Of a stretch of 64,000 nt of DNA, positions 1 through 9,283 are shown piece by piece; position 1 is the stretch's first letter, and the number at the start of each line of letters is the position of its first letter. The stretch spans positions 310,001-374,000 of the forward strand of contig JAXMDA010000004.1 in NCBI GenBank assembly GCA_046349085.1. The letters run 5' to 3'. The translations under genes and the position numbers were made by a program. This stretch comes from JAJXWB01 sp046349085. Its GTDB lineage: Bacteria; Pseudomonadota; Alphaproteobacteria; Rhizobiales; Beijerinckiaceae. The notes under the pieces are model-generated. The model did not search any database and was not told the DNA's origin. It saw only the letters and a program-made list of their open reading frames with translations.

Positions 1-100
1 CGCCGGCGGCGCCGATGAGGACGAGATAGGCGGGCAGGCCGGTCGCCAGCATGATCGCTGCGACCATCGGAAACAGCGCGACGCCGAACCATGCGCTCAT
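1..100 (-). CDS. TRAP transporter large permease (DctM-like), N-terminal fragment
   Basis: Only the first 33 codons are inside the window; the rest lies beyond position 1. The visible start reads MSAWFGVALFPMVAAIMLAT, a hydrophobic first membrane segment as in TRAP large (DctM/SiaM) subunits. Its ATG overlaps the stop codon of the upstream DctQ-like gene (ATGA), the usual arrangement of the two membrane subunits. In the family this subunit forms the ion-driven transport channel. The identification rests mainly on the neighbour, because too little protein is visible for motifs. Confidence 0.6.
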   Translation of the reverse strand, partial: MSAWFGVALFPMVAAIMLATGLPAYLVLIGAAG

Positions 101-597
101 GTCGGCTCGCTGTCCTCGCCGCCGGCGGCTCGCGCAATATCGATGGCCGCCTGCGCCGCGATCAGCGCGGCGAGCAGGACGACCGCAATCTTGACGAGGA
201 AATAGCCGGGGTTGTTGGTGTCGGGAAACCGTTCGAAGATCGCCAGCGCGCGAAGAGCGTCGCGCCCGTAGACGACGATCACGAACATGGACCATGGCAG
301 CGCGACGAGCGCCGCGCCCGCCGCCGCGATGCGCCGCCGCGCGGCCGCCGGCAGGCTGTGCGCGAAATATTCGGCGCGCAGATGCGTTCCCGCGCGGCTC
401 GCCGCGGTCAACGCAACGGCGATGAACAGCGCGAATAGCCATTGCCCGAGATCGTTGGCCTCGCGCGAACAGCAGCGTACGAGATCACGCAGCGGCCATT
501 GCGCGCTGAGCAGAAGCACGACCGGCAGCGCCAGCCATTTGCCGGCTTCCACGATGCGGCCGACGAGGCGGTCGAGAGGGTCCGTCCAGCGCGCCAT
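97..597 (-). CDS. TRAP transporter small permease (DctQ-like)
   Basis: 166 residues, the usual size for DctQ proteins, with about four hydrophobic segments (near residues 19-35, 48-66, 90-110 and 130-152). A W-L-F-A-L-F-I-A segment is followed by a basic stretch with HLRAEYFA, typical of the second helix region of DctQ. TRAP small subunits sit with DctM in the inner membrane and help take solute from a periplasmic DctP protein. The ATGA overlap with the DctM start supports an operon. No DctP gene is visible on this side, so the substrate cannot be inferred. Confidence 0.75.
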   Translation of the reverse strand: MARWTDPLDRLVGRIVEAGKWLALPVVLLLSAQWPLRDLVRCCSREANDLGQWLFALFIAVALTAASRAGTHLRAEYFAHSLPAAARRRIAAAGAALVALPWSMFVIVVYGRDALRALAIFERFPDTNNPGYFLVKIAVVLLAALIAAQAAIDIARAAGGEDSEPT

Positions 598-714
598 CGC
601 CTGATTCCTTTCGAGCCGGGATCAAGGCACGGGCCGCGCGGCCGCGCAATCGGCGCCGGCTTGCGCTGCGACCCCCGATCGGCGAACGTGCGGCCCCTTC
701 GCTTTCTCCAGGCC

Positions 715-1539
715 ATGCCGCAAGCCCAAGCAACCTCGGAACCAGCCGTCCGTCTCGAGCGCGTCAGCGTCGCCTTTGGCGCGGGCGCGGCGCGCTATGT
801 CGCGGTCGAGGGCGCCGATCTGGCGGTCGGCGCCAGCGAATTCGTCGCCATCGTCGGGCCCACCGGCTGCGGCAAGTCCACGCTGCTCAATGTCGTCGCC
901 GGCCTGCTCAGGCCCGCCGCCGGCGCGGCGCATGTGCATGGCCGCGCGGTCGGGGGCGTGATGGCCGTCTGCGGCTATCTCTTCCAGCAGGACGCGCTCA
1001 TGCCGTGGAAGACCGCCCGCGACAATATCGCCGTCGCGCTCGAGCCGAAGGGCGTGGCGCGCGCGCAGGCGCTGGAAGCCGCGCAGGCATGGCTGGCAAA
1101 GGTCGGGCTGTCCTCCTTCGGCGACCGCTACCCGCATCAACTCTCCGGCGGCCAACGCAAGCGCGTCGCGCTGGCGCAGATGCTGATCCGCGATCCGCAG
1201 ATCCTACTGATGGACGAACCCTTCGGTCCGCTCGACGCCCAGACGCGCGCGCTGATGGGCGACTTGCTGCTCGATCTCTGGTCGGCCAACCGCAAGGCGG
1301 TGCTCTTCGTGACGCACGATCTGGAGGAAGCCATTGCGCTCGCCGATCGCGTCGTCGTCATGTCGGCGGGGCCGGCGTCGCGCATCGTCGCCGAGCGCCG
1401 CATAGACCTGCCGCGTCCGCGCGAGATCAACGAGGTCAGGCTCGATCCGAAATTCCACGCCCTGCAGCGCGCGATCTGGAACGACCTGCGCGAGGAAGTG
1501 CTGAAGACCTATCAGGCGCAGGCGGGAGGGGCGGCGTGA
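715..1539 (+). CDS. ABC transporter ATP-binding protein (nitrate/sulfonate/taurine class)
   Basis: 274 residues when started at the ATG that gives MPQAQATSEPAVRLERVSV; longer open-frame starts upstream lack homology-like sequence and run into the divergent TRAP gene. Walker A GPTGCGKST lies near residues 48-56, the Q-loop region FQQDALMPW near 90, the LSGGQ signature near 143-147, Walker B ILLMDEP near 163-169, and the H-loop FVTHDLEEA follows. This pattern fits the SsuB/TauB/NrtD group. It energises uptake through the permease that starts inside its stop codon (GTGA overlap). Confidence 0.88.
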   Translation: MPQAQATSEPAVRLERVSVAFGAGAARYVAVEGADLAVGASEFVAIVGPTGCGKSTLLNVVAGLLRPAAGAAHVHGRAVGGVMAVCGYLFQQDALMPWKTARDNIAVALEPKGVARAQALEAAQAWLAKVGLSSFGDRYPHQLSGGQRKRVALAQMLIRDPQILLMDEPFGPLDAQTRALMGDLLLDLWSANRKAVLFVTHDLEEAIALADRVVVMSAGPASRIVAERRIDLPRPREINEVRLDPKFHALQRAIWNDLREEVLKTYQAQAGGAA

Positions 1540-2321
1540 GCCGCCCCGCCCTTCTCGCCTGGCAGGTCGGCGTCGCCTTCGCGCTGATCGCCATATGGCA
1601 CATCGGCTCGAGCGTGCCGATCTTCGGCGTCTATATCATGCCGAAATTCTTCTTCTCCACGCCGTCGGACGTCCTCGCGCGCGTCTGGAAGATGTTCGCG
1701 ACGGGCGTCGTCTGGCGCCATTTGTGGATCACGCTGGTCGAGACCGCGCTCGCCTTCGTCATCGGCTCGCTCGCAGGCGCGGCCATCGGCTTCTGGTTCG
1801 CGCGCAAGCCGAACCTCGCCGCGATCTTCGACCCGTTCCTGAAGGCCGCCAACTCCCTGCCGCGCGTGGTGCTCGCGCCGATCTTCATGCTGTGGTTTGG
1901 GCTCGGAGTCTGGTCGAAGGTCGCGCTCGGCGTCACGCTGGTCTTCTTCATCGTCTTCTTCAACGTCTACCAAGGCGTGCGCGAGACGCCGCCTGTCGTC
2001 GTGGCGAACGCCCGCATGCTCGGCATGAACGATCGCCAGCTCATGCGCCACGTCTACTGGCCCTCGGCGCTCACCTGGGTCTTTTCCTCGCTGCACGCTT
2101 CCGTCGGCTTCGCGCTCGTCGGCGCGGTCGTGGGCGAATATCTGGGCGCCGCCGCAGGCCTCGGCTATCTCATCCACGAAGCCGAAGGCGTGTTCGACGT
2201 GACAGGCGTCTTCGCCGGCATGATCGTGCTCGCGATTTTCGTCATCGCCATCGATTGGGCGGTGACATTGGTCGAAAATCGGCTGCTGGTCTGGCGCCCG
2301 CAGCCCCATCAACAGACTTGA
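1536..2321 (+). CDS. ABC transporter permease (SsuC/TauC class)
   Basis: 261 residues from a GTG start overlapping the ATPase stop codon (GTGA). It has about six membrane segments and the cytoplasmic EAA loop, seen as ANARMLGMNDRQLMRHVYWP, which couples to the ATPase. The C-terminal EYLGAAAGLGYLI segment is common in nitrate/sulfonate/taurine permeases. It is the middle gene of a three-gene operon (ATPase, permease, binding protein). Only the family class, not the substrate, can be read from the sequence. Confidence 0.88.
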   Translation: MSRPALLAWQVGVAFALIAIWHIGSSVPIFGVYIMPKFFFSTPSDVLARVWKMFATGVVWRHLWITLVETALAFVIGSLAGAAIGFWFARKPNLAAIFDPFLKAANSLPRVVLAPIFMLWFGLGVWSKVALGVTLVFFIVFFNVYQGVRETPPVVVANARMLGMNDRQLMRHVYWPSALTWVFSSLHASVGFALVGAVVGEYLGAAAGLGYLIHEAEGVFDVTGVFAGMIVLAIFVIAIDWAVTLVENRLLVWRPQPHQQT

Positions 2322-2332
2322 GGAAACGTCCC

Positions 2333-3352
2333 ATGAACAAGCGCATGTTGCTTGGCGCCTTCGCCGCGCTCGCTCTCTCCGCCACGATTGCGTCCGCGCA
2401 GGCGGCGGGCGTCGAAAAGCCGAAGATCGTCATCGGCGTCGGCGGCAAGTCGTTGCTCTACTACCTGCCGCTGACCATTGCCGAGCAGAAGGGTTACTTC
2501 AAGGAACAGGGCCTCGACGCGGAGATCATCGATTTCGCAGGCGGCGCCAAGAGCCTGCAGGCGCTGATCGGCGGCTCGGTCGACGTCGTCGCCGGCGCCT
2601 ACGAGCACACGATCCACATGCAGGCCAAGGGCCAGGACATTCGCGCGACCATCGACCTCGGCCGCTATCCGGCGATCGTCATCGCCGTGCGCAAGGACGT
2701 GAAATACGAAAAGCCCGCGGATTTGAAAGGGCTGAAGATCGGCGTCACCGCGCCAGGCTCCTCCACCAACATGCTCGCCAAATATTTCCTGGCGAAGAAT
2801 GGCCTTTCGCCGGACGACGCCTCCTGGATCGGCGTCGGCGGCGCGGCGCCGGCCGTAGCGGCGGTGCGAAACAAGCAAGTCGACGGCATATCGCACCTCG
2901 AGCCCGTCATCACCATGCTGGAGCAGACCGGCGACATCAAGATCGTCGCGGACACGCGCACCGAGGAAGGCACGCGCGCGCTGTTCGGAGGCGAGAATCC
3001 CGCCGCCGTCATCTATGCGAAGAAGGCCTTCATCGACGCCAATCCCAACACGATGCAGGCCATCGTCAATGCCGAATACAAGGCGCTGCAATGGCTGAAG
3101 ACCGCGACCCCGGAGGAGGTCGCCACGCTTGTGCCGGAGAACTATCTCCTGGGCGACAGGAAGCTCTACATGGCATCCTTCGCCGCCTCGCGCGCCTCCT
3201 ACTCCCAGACCGGCCTGATTGACGCCGCGGCGCAAACGAGCGCGCTCGACATGCTCGTCGGCTTCACGCCCGAGCTGAAAGACGCGAAGGTCGACCTGAC
3301 CGCGACCTTCGACGACCGCTTTGCAAAGAAGGCGGCGCAGACCGTGAAGTAA
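2333..3352 (+). CDS. ABC transporter periplasmic substrate-binding protein (NMT1/SsuA-like)
   Basis: 339 residues. A signal peptide is clear: MNKRMLLGAFAALALSATI, then ASAQA with likely cleavage around residues 22-24. The mature part starts KPKIVIGVGGKSLLYYLPLT and has the NMT1/ThiY/SsuA pattern (IAEQKGYFKEQGL; GGAKSLQALIGGSVDVV; LKGLKIGVTAPGSST). It delivers solute from the periplasm to the permease encoded 11 bases upstream. Family members bind nitrate, sulfonates, taurine or pyrimidine precursors, so the substrate is open. The next plus-strand gene is pdxY, which may hint at a vitamin-related ligand; this is only inference. Confidence 0.85.
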   Translation: MNKRMLLGAFAALALSATIASAQAAGVEKPKIVIGVGGKSLLYYLPLTIAEQKGYFKEQGLDAEIIDFAGGAKSLQALIGGSVDVVAGAYEHTIHMQAKGQDIRATIDLGRYPAIVIAVRKDVKYEKPADLKGLKIGVTAPGSSTNMLAKYFLAKNGLSPDDASWIGVGGAAPAVAAVRNKQVDGISHLEPVITMLEQTGDIKIVADTRTEEGTRALFGGENPAAVIYAKKAFIDANPNTMQAIVNAEYKALQWLKTATPEEVATLVPENYLLGDRKLYMASFAASRASYSQTGLIDAAAQTSALDMLVGFTPELKDAKVDLTATFDDRFAKKAAQTVK

Positions 3353-3355
3353 ATC

Positions 3356-3421
3356 GGACCGCGAGCCTTCACGCTCGTATTTCATCAAGAAGGGGATTGC
3401 GAGCCTGACGGCTCGCGGTCC
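3356..3421. repeat. Palindromic repeat, family A copy 1
   Basis: An imperfect inverted repeat of about 22-base arms starting GGACCGCGAGCCTTCA and ending with its complement, loop about 21 bases. It lies between the binding-protein gene and pdxY. Related copies are at 26694-26748, 47008-47071 and, interrupted, 10790-11073. It could act as a transcription attenuator after the transporter operon, but there is no T-tract. Confidence 0.8.
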
Positions 3422-3433
3422 AGTATTTCAGCC

Positions 3434-4282
3434 ATGAACATTCTTTCCATCCAGTCGCACGTCGCATATGGCCATGTCGGCAATTCCGCCGCGGTCTTCG
3501 CCCTGCAGCGCATGGGCGTGGAAGTCTGGCCGATCCATACCGTGCAATTCTCCAATCATCCGGGCTACGGCTCGTTTCGCGGCAGGACCTTCGACGCGAA
3601 GATGATCGACGATTGCGTGGCGGGCATCGCCGAGCGCGGCGTCCTTGGCGCGTGCGACGGGCTCATCTCCGGCTACGTCGGCGCGCCGGAAACCGGCGAA
3701 GCGATCCTGCGCGCCGTCAAGCGCATGAAGAAGGAAAACCCCGCCGCGCTCTATTGCTGCGATCCCGTCATCGGCGACGTCGGCCCTGGCGTCTTCGTCA
3801 AGCATGGCGTGCCGGAGTTCTTCGCGGCTTCGGCGCTCGCGCTGGCCGACATCGTCACGCCCAATCATTTCGAGCTCGAATGGCTCGCCGCCAAGCCCAT
3901 CGTCGGCATGAGCGGTTTTCGCGCGGCGATCGACGCGGTGCATGAACGCGGTCCCGCAATCGTGCTCGTCACGTCGGCCCATCTCGCCGACACGCCAGAC
4001 GATTGCGTCGATCTCTTCGTCTCGTCCTTCGAAGGCGTCTTTCGGATGCGCACGCCGCGGCTGCCGGAAAATTTCAACGGCGCGGGCGACGCCATCGCTG
4101 CGCTGTTCTTTGCGCAATGCCTCGCGACCAAATCGCCGAAGGCCGCGCTCGAGCGCGCAGGCGCGGCCATCTACGGCATTCTCAAGCGCACCCACGAGGA
4201 AGGCCGTCGGGAACTCCTGCTGATCGAGGCGCAGGACGAGATCGTCGCGCCGACGGCGCGCTTCGTCGCCGAGCCGCTCTGA
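3434..4282 (+). CDS. pdxY: Pyridoxal kinase
   Basis: 282 residues, normal for PdxY. The start MNILSIQSHVAYGHVGNSAA is the characteristic N-terminus of PdxY/PdxK kinases, followed by HTVQFSNHPGYGSFRG and GLISGYVG. The C-terminal part has NFNGAGDAIAALFFA, the anion-hole motif with the catalytic aspartate in GAGD. It phosphorylates pyridoxal with ATP in the cytoplasm as part of vitamin B6 salvage. It lies downstream of the ABC importer, separated by a palindromic repeat, and ends tail to tail with the AsmA-like gene 3 bases away. Confidence 0.93.
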   Translation: MNILSIQSHVAYGHVGNSAAVFALQRMGVEVWPIHTVQFSNHPGYGSFRGRTFDAKMIDDCVAGIAERGVLGACDGLISGYVGAPETGEAILRAVKRMKKENPAALYCCDPVIGDVGPGVFVKHGVPEFFAASALALADIVTPNHFELEWLAAKPIVGMSGFRAAIDAVHERGPAIVLVTSAHLADTPDDCVDLFVSSFEGVFRMRTPRLPENFNGAGDAIAALFFAQCLATKSPKAALERAGAAIYGILKRTHEEGRRELLLIEAQDEIVAPTARFVAEPL

Positions 4283-4285
4283 TCT

Positions 4286-7200
4286 TCAGTAGCGCCCGGC
4301 CGTCGAGGGATCGGGCGCAATGCCGCGCGTCGCCGGCGCGAAGGCGGCGGGCGGCCGCGCCGGCGGCTTCGGCGGCGCGCCGCTTTGCGCAGGGGCCGGT
4401 TCGTGGCGCACGGGCGGCGGCGTCATCAGGCGCCTCGCCTCTTCCAGCGCCCGACGTTCCTCGTCGGCGCGCCGATCCATCTTCAGACGCCGGTTGAAGA
4501 AGGCGCGCTCGTGAATATCGGCTTCGAGCGCGGCGTTGCGCTCGTTCTCGCGCGCGATGGCGCGTTCGGCTAGCGCGGCGATCAGCGCGTCCGCGTTGAG
4601 GACGCGCGCCGGCGCAGCGCGCGCGCCGCTCCAGACGAGGTCTACGCGCGGCGCGCTCCCCCAGCCGCCCGCAGGCAGGATCAGGCTCTCGCGCACTTCC
4701 AGCGTGTCGCCGCGCAGATCGAACGCGCCCGACAATCGCGCATCGACGTCGCCAAGGCGCAGCGCCGCTGCGAGCGCGACGCGCCCTGACGCGATCGTCG
4801 CATCGCTCTCGAACGGCGGCAAAGACTGTGCGTCGCTGTCGAGGGCGCGCGACAGACTGGCGACAAGCCCGCGCGGATCGGGCGCGCCGTCGGCGGCGTC
4901 GGCCTCCGCGATCACGCGAGGCAGCGCAGCGGGCGACGCCTGCGCGATGCGCGCCTCGGAAAATTTCAAACGCCCCGATCCGGCAAGCGAACCGACGAGC
5001 TCCGCCATCGAGCCGCCTGCGCCGGAAAAATCGGCTGATCCGCCGATGCGCGCCGATAAGGGGCCGCTCGACGCCGGCAAGTTCTCTGCGGCGAGGCGCG
5101 CCTTCGCGATCGCCGCGTCGCCCTCGCGCCTCAGCGCGATTTCGCCGCTCACGCGGCCTGCGCCGATCTTCACCGAAAGATCGCGCGCCGCGATTGCGCC
5201 CGGCGCCAGCGCAAGCTGCATATGCGCATCGCCGCCGGTGACGCCGCCGCCGAGATCGACGCGCGCAATGTCCAGCGTCACTTCGGCGGTCGGCGGATCG
5301 AAGCGCGTGGCCGCAAATTTCAGCGTCGGCCAAAGCGCGCCTGCAGCCGCCGGTTGCGGCGGCCCGAGCACGAGCGCGGCGAGATCGGGCGCGGAGAGAC
5401 GATCGAGCCTCAACGCGCCGCCGAGCGCGCCTGTCATGGCGCGCGTCACGCGTCCGGTCGCGCGTGTTCCCGCGACCTCCGCCTCGACGCCGTCCAGCGC
5501 GAGGCCCTGCGCGTCGAAGCGCATCTGCGCCGCGCCATGCAGCGGCATCTTGCTCGACATGTCCGGCGCGCCGAAGGCGAAGAGGGGCGCGAGCGGCGAG
5601 AGGTCGGCGCTGTCGGCCGCAAGCCGCCCTTGCGCAACAGCGCGGTCGAGCGCGAGCTGCGTCTCGCCGTCGAAGCGCAGCGCCAGGCCCGCGAGATCGA
5701 GCGAGGCGCGCGTGCGCAAGGGCGCGCCGATCGCGCCTTCGCCCTGCGCCTCGAGCCGCGCGCCGCCGAGACCCTTGAGCGGCAGCACGGCAAGCCCCGC
5801 CTGCCGCAGCAGGGTCGCCGCTTCCGCAGCCTGCACGCTGACGCGCGCCTGCATTCGCCCCGCGCCCGACGGCTGCGCCTGCGCATTGTAGCGCACGCCG
5901 CCGGCCTCGCCGTCGAGATTGATTTGCGTGAAGGCGCCCGAGGCGTCCATCGCAATGCCAAAGGTCATGCGCGCCGGCGACAGTGCAAAGGCGCGCGCCG
6001 CGAAAGCCTCGCTCGCCGGCCCTGGCGCCGCGCGACGCAGCAGCGCGGCGAGATCGGCCAGCCTTTCCGCCTCGAGCTTGAAGTCGAAACCGCCGCCCTG
6101 CGCTGTCACGCGTCCGGCGCCGGACAGATTCGCGCCGCCGAGCCCGACGATCGAAAAGTTCTCGAGACTCGTGACGCCATCGGCGCGCGAGAGCGCGAGG
6201 CGGAGCCGGCCCGTTTCCGCCGGAGCTTCGCCAATGCGCGCGAGGCGCAGCGCCTGCGCGTCGAGCGACAACGACAGGTCGTCCCGCGGCGATAGCGCGG
6301 CGAGCGCGCGAACATCCGGAACGCCGTCGATATCGACGACGGAAGCCACAAGGCGCGCATCGAGCCTGCTGCGGCCGTTCGCCATTCCCGGCGACCATGC
6401 GATGGCGCCCGACAGCCGCGACCGGTCGAGGTCGATCGCATCGGCGTTCAGCGTCACGCCCTGCGCGTCGGCGCGCACGTGTCCATCGTAAGCAAGACGC
6501 GCAAAAGATCCCGCGCCGAGCCAGCGCGCAACTTGCGGCGCAGTCGGCGCGACATAGGCGGCAAGCCTGCCCGCGTCGCGCGTCTCGATCTTCAGCGCGC
6601 CATCGAGCGCGCGCGGCGCGGCAGGATCGACAGCGCCGTCGTAACGCAGCCGCGTGCGGCCGGGCAGACCGGCGTCCACGACAATCCGGGGCGGCGCGCC
6701 CTCCTTCCTGTCGAGAGCAATCGTCACATTGGTCAGCGCGTCGCCGCCGAGCGCCACGCTGTCGGCGGCAAGTTCCGCGCGAAGCGCTGCGGGCGGCGCG
6801 GCCTGTGCGATCTCCTCCCAACGATAGGCCGCGCGAAACCGATCGAGGTCGAGGCTTGCCGCAACAAGACGCGCCTCGAAACCGTTTGCGCGCGAAAAAT
6901 TCGCAGCGCCGGAAAAATTCAACGCGTGATCGTCGTCGCCAAGCCGCGCGTCGATCTTCTCCGCATGCAGCGTCTCGGGATTCGCCCGGAGCGCGAAGGC
7001 CGCACGCGCCGGCGCGCCGCCGAGAACGGCGGCGACAACCGCCTGCCCCGAAAACTCCGGCGCGCTGTCGGCGAGCGCCAGCTCGCCAGTCGCTTCGCCG
7101 CGCATTTGCCCACGATCGTCGAAGGCGAATTTGCCGCGCAATCTGGCCTGTTCGATTGGCCCCGTGGAGAAGGAAAAATCAATCGCGCCTCCGTCGCGCC

Positions 7201-7702
7201 ATTGACCCTGCCCGCGGAAGGGACCGGCAAGCGTATCGGCCGCGCCGCTCACGTCGAGATGCGCAAGCGTGACCGGATGAGCGCCTGCGATGCGCAATGT
7301 CGCGTCGACCAGATCGAAGCGGGCGACCGCGACGCGCGCGCCGGGCGCAGCCGCGTCCAGCTTGCCGGGATCGAGGGCGACCTCGGCCTGCTTCAGCCCG
7401 ATCAAGGTGAACTCGAAGGCGCCGCGCAAAAGCGCCGGCGCCGACAATTCGAGCGCGGTTTCTTTCGCGCGCACGGCGAGCCCTGGGCGTTGCGCGACGA
7501 GCGCCCCAGCCGTCAGGCGAGGCGCAGGCAGGAGGCGCAGGCGCACGGGACCTTCGAGCGCGACGCGTCCGCCGAAACCTTCGCCGAGCTTCTCGGCGAT
7601 TGCCGCCCCGTGCCGGGTCCAGTCGATGAAGGGCGGCACGGCAAGCGCGGCCGCGAGCGCGACCACGATGCAGGCGGCGATGATCGTCAGGATTTCGCGC
7701 AA
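4286..7702 (-). CDS. AsmA-family protein
   Basis: 1138 residues with one N-terminal membrane anchor (MREILTIIAACIVVALAAAL) and a long periplasmic part rich in repeated beta-type segments (for example LDGALKIETRDAGRLAAY; FSGAANFSRANGFEARLV). Near the C-terminus VDARLSGAFDLRGDTLEV and a proline-rich tail follow, as in AsmA-like proteins. AsmA-like proteins are thought to bridge the two membranes and help lipid movement or outer-membrane assembly. It stands alone on the minus strand, convergent with pdxY. The family call is good; the specific job is not known. Confidence 0.82.
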   Translation of the reverse strand: MREILTIIAACIVVALAAALAVPPFIDWTRHGAAIAEKLGEGFGGRVALEGPVRLRLLPAPRLTAGALVAQRPGLAVRAKETALELSAPALLRGAFEFTLIGLKQAEVALDPGKLDAAAPGARVAVARFDLVDATLRIAGAHPVTLAHLDVSGAADTLAGPFRGQGQWRDGGAIDFSFSTGPIEQARLRGKFAFDDRGQMRGEATGELALADSAPEFSGQAVVAAVLGGAPARAAFALRANPETLHAEKIDARLGDDDHALNFSGAANFSRANGFEARLVAASLDLDRFRAAYRWEEIAQAAPPAALRAELAADSVALGGDALTNVTIALDRKEGAPPRIVVDAGLPGRTRLRYDGAVDPAAPRALDGALKIETRDAGRLAAYVAPTAPQVARWLGAGSFARLAYDGHVRADAQGVTLNADAIDLDRSRLSGAIAWSPGMANGRSRLDARLVASVVDIDGVPDVRALAALSPRDDLSLSLDAQALRLARIGEAPAETGRLRLALSRADGVTSLENFSIVGLGGANLSGAGRVTAQGGGFDFKLEAERLADLAALLRRAAPGPASEAFAARAFALSPARMTFGIAMDASGAFTQINLDGEAGGVRYNAQAQPSGAGRMQARVSVQAAEAATLLRQAGLAVLPLKGLGGARLEAQGEGAIGAPLRTRASLDLAGLALRFDGETQLALDRAVAQGRLAADSADLSPLAPLFAFGAPDMSSKMPLHGAAQMRFDAQGLALDGVEAEVAGTRATGRVTRAMTGALGGALRLDRLSAPDLAALVLGPPQPAAAGALWPTLKFAATRFDPPTAEVTLDIARVDLGGGVTGGDAHMQLALAPGAIAARDLSVKIGAGRVSGEIALRREGDAAIAKARLAAENLPASSGPLSARIGGSADFSGAGGSMAELVGSLAGSGRLKFSEARIAQASPAALPRVIAEADAADGAPDPRGLVASLSRALDSDAQSLPPFESDATIASGRVALAAALRLGDVDARLSGAFDLRGDTLEVRESLILPAGGWGSAPRVDLVWSGARAAPARVLNADALIAALAERAIARENERNAALEADIHERAFFNRRLKMDRRADEERRALEEARRLMTPPPVRHEPAPAQSGAPPKPPARPPAAFAPATRGIAPDPSTAGRY

Positions 7703-7764
7703 GCGCCTTCTTTCGATTCCGCCGCCATTCTAGCGCATTTCATGGTTTTCGCGCGGCGGCGGGC

Positions 7765-9204
7765 TCAGGGATCGCGCGCCGAGAGCGGCCGCGCTACCGC
7801 CTCCAGCGGCCGCCGTTCGGCCGCCACGCCCCAGCGCCAGGCCGCCGCCGCCGCGCCGATCATGCAGGCGCCGCCGAAGAGGTAGCCGGCAAACAGCGCA
7901 AGCCGCGAGCCCGTGCCGATCAGTTCGCCGAAAATATAGGGCGCCGCCACGCCGCCGAGCGCAGTGCCGAAAGCGTAGAACAGAGCGATGGCGAGGGCGC
8001 GCACTTCGACGGGAAAGATTTCACTGACCGTCAGATAGGCGGAACTCGCCGCCGCCGACGCGACAAAGAACACGCAAGACCACACGAGCGTCTGCTGATG
8101 CGCGTCGAGCGCCCCACGCCAGAAGAGATAGCCGGCAACGCCGAGCGCAACGCCCGACGCGGCATAGGTCGCGACGATCATCGGCTTTCGCCCGAGCGTA
8201 TCGAACAGCGGCCCGAGGATGAGCGGGCCGAGAACGTTGCCGAGCGCGAAGGGAATGAGATGCCAGCCGACCTGGTCGGGCGCCACGCCGTAGAAGCGCG
8301 TGAGGATCAGCGCATAGGTGAAGAAGATGGCGTTGTAGAAGAAGGCCTGCGCGCCCATGAGCGCGAGGCCGACGAAGGATCGCGTGCGGTGCGTGTGCAC
8401 GATGGCCTCGTAGACTTCCGCGAGCGGCGTATGTGTGCGCACGGCGAACGCGAGCTTCGGCGCGTCGCCGAGCTCGCTCAGCCTGTGGCCGCTTGCGCGA
8501 AACTGCTCTTCGAGCCGTTCGACGATCGCCTCGGCTTCGGCGGGCCTGCCGTGGATCGCCAGCCAGCGCGGGCTCTCCGGCAGGAAAGCGCGCAGAAAGA
8601 GAATGACGAGGCCAAGCGCCGCGCCGATGAAGAAGGCGAGCCGCCACCCGATGTCGGGCGCAAAGCGGGCGGGGTCGAGCAGCACGATGGAAGCCGCCGC
8701 GCCCATGGCGGCGCCAATCCAGAACGTGCCGTTGATCGCGAGATCGACGCGGCCGCGATAGCGCGCAGGCATGAGTTCCTGGATGGTGGAATTGATCGCG
8801 GCATATTCGCCGCCGATGCCCGCGCCCGTCAGCAGGCGAAAGAAACAGAAACTGGCGAAATCCCAGGAAAAGGCGGTGGCCGCCGTCGCCAGCAGATAGA
8901 GCGTGAGCGTGATGAAGAACAGTTTCTTGCGGCCGAGCCTGTCCGTCAGCCAGCCGAACAGCAGCGCGCCGACGACCGCGCCCGCGAGATAGAAGCTGGA
9001 GGCAAGACCGACGTCAGCATCGGAAAAGCGCAGGCTTGGCGAGGCCTTCAGCGCGCTGGCGATGGCGCCGGCGATGGTCACTTCCAGACCGTCCAGCACC
9101 CAGGTGACGCCGAGCGCGACCGCAACCAGCGTGTGGAAACGGCCCCATGGCAGGCGGTCGAGCCGTTGGGGAATGTCGGTGACGACGGTCGCAGGCGCGT
9201 CCAT
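7765..9204 (-). CDS. MFS transporter
   Basis: 479 residues from the ATG giving MDAPATVVTDIPQRLDRLPW; a longer frame upstream reads through a GC-rich hairpin and is unlikely to be translated. About twelve membrane segments can be seen. The MFS loop motif FGWLTDRLGRKKLFF follows helix 2, and a second copy FDTLGRKPMI lies between helices 8 and 9. The N-terminal segment GVTWVLDGLEVTIAGAIAS resembles sugar or aromatic-acid carriers. It moves a small solute across the inner membrane with a proton or ion gradient; substrate unknown. Confidence 0.85.
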   Translation of the reverse strand: MDAPATVVTDIPQRLDRLPWGRFHTLVAVALGVTWVLDGLEVTIAGAIASALKASPSLRFSDADVGLASSFYLAGAVVGALLFGWLTDRLGRKKLFFITLTLYLLATAATAFSWDFASFCFFRLLTGAGIGGEYAAINSTIQELMPARYRGRVDLAINGTFWIGAAMGAAASIVLLDPARFAPDIGWRLAFFIGAALGLVILFLRAFLPESPRWLAIHGRPAEAEAIVERLEEQFRASGHRLSELGDAPKLAFAVRTHTPLAEVYEAIVHTHRTRSFVGLALMGAQAFFYNAIFFTYALILTRFYGVAPDQVGWHLIPFALGNVLGPLILGPLFDTLGRKPMIVATYAASGVALGVAGYLFWRGALDAHQQTLVWSCVFFVASAAASSAYLTVSEIFPVEVRALAIALFYAFGTALGGVAAPYIFGELIGTGSRLALFAGYLFGGACMIGAAAAAWRWGVAAERRPLEAVARPLSARDP

Positions 9205-9244
9205 GCAGGCATGAACGCGGCGGGGAGGAGAGGGTTGCGTGCCC

Positions 9245-9274
9245 GCCTGCCTCCCCGCTTGCGGGGAGGTAGGC
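9245..9274. terminator. GC-rich hairpin between two minus-strand genes
   Basis: The stem GCCTGCCTCCCCGC pairs with GCGGGGAGGTAGGC over 14 bases with one G-T pair and a 2-base loop. It lies between the flavoprotein gene (upstream) and the MFS gene. There is no T-tract, so it may be a pause or mRNA-end stabilising hairpin, or a repeat relic. Confidence 0.45.
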
Positions 9275-9283
9275 AAAGTCCAG

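Noticed and set aside
442..714. Upstream extension of the ABC ATPase frame
   Set aside because: The extra residues are arginine-rich and run back over the TRAP dctQ gene on the opposite strand; the ATG at 715 opens the normal ATPase domain.
4182..6821. An 879-codon open frame on the minus strand overlapping the AsmA-like gene
   Set aside because: It is a shifted frame of a GC-rich gene, arginine-rich and without a fold signature; the AsmA frame has membrane anchor and family-like repeats.
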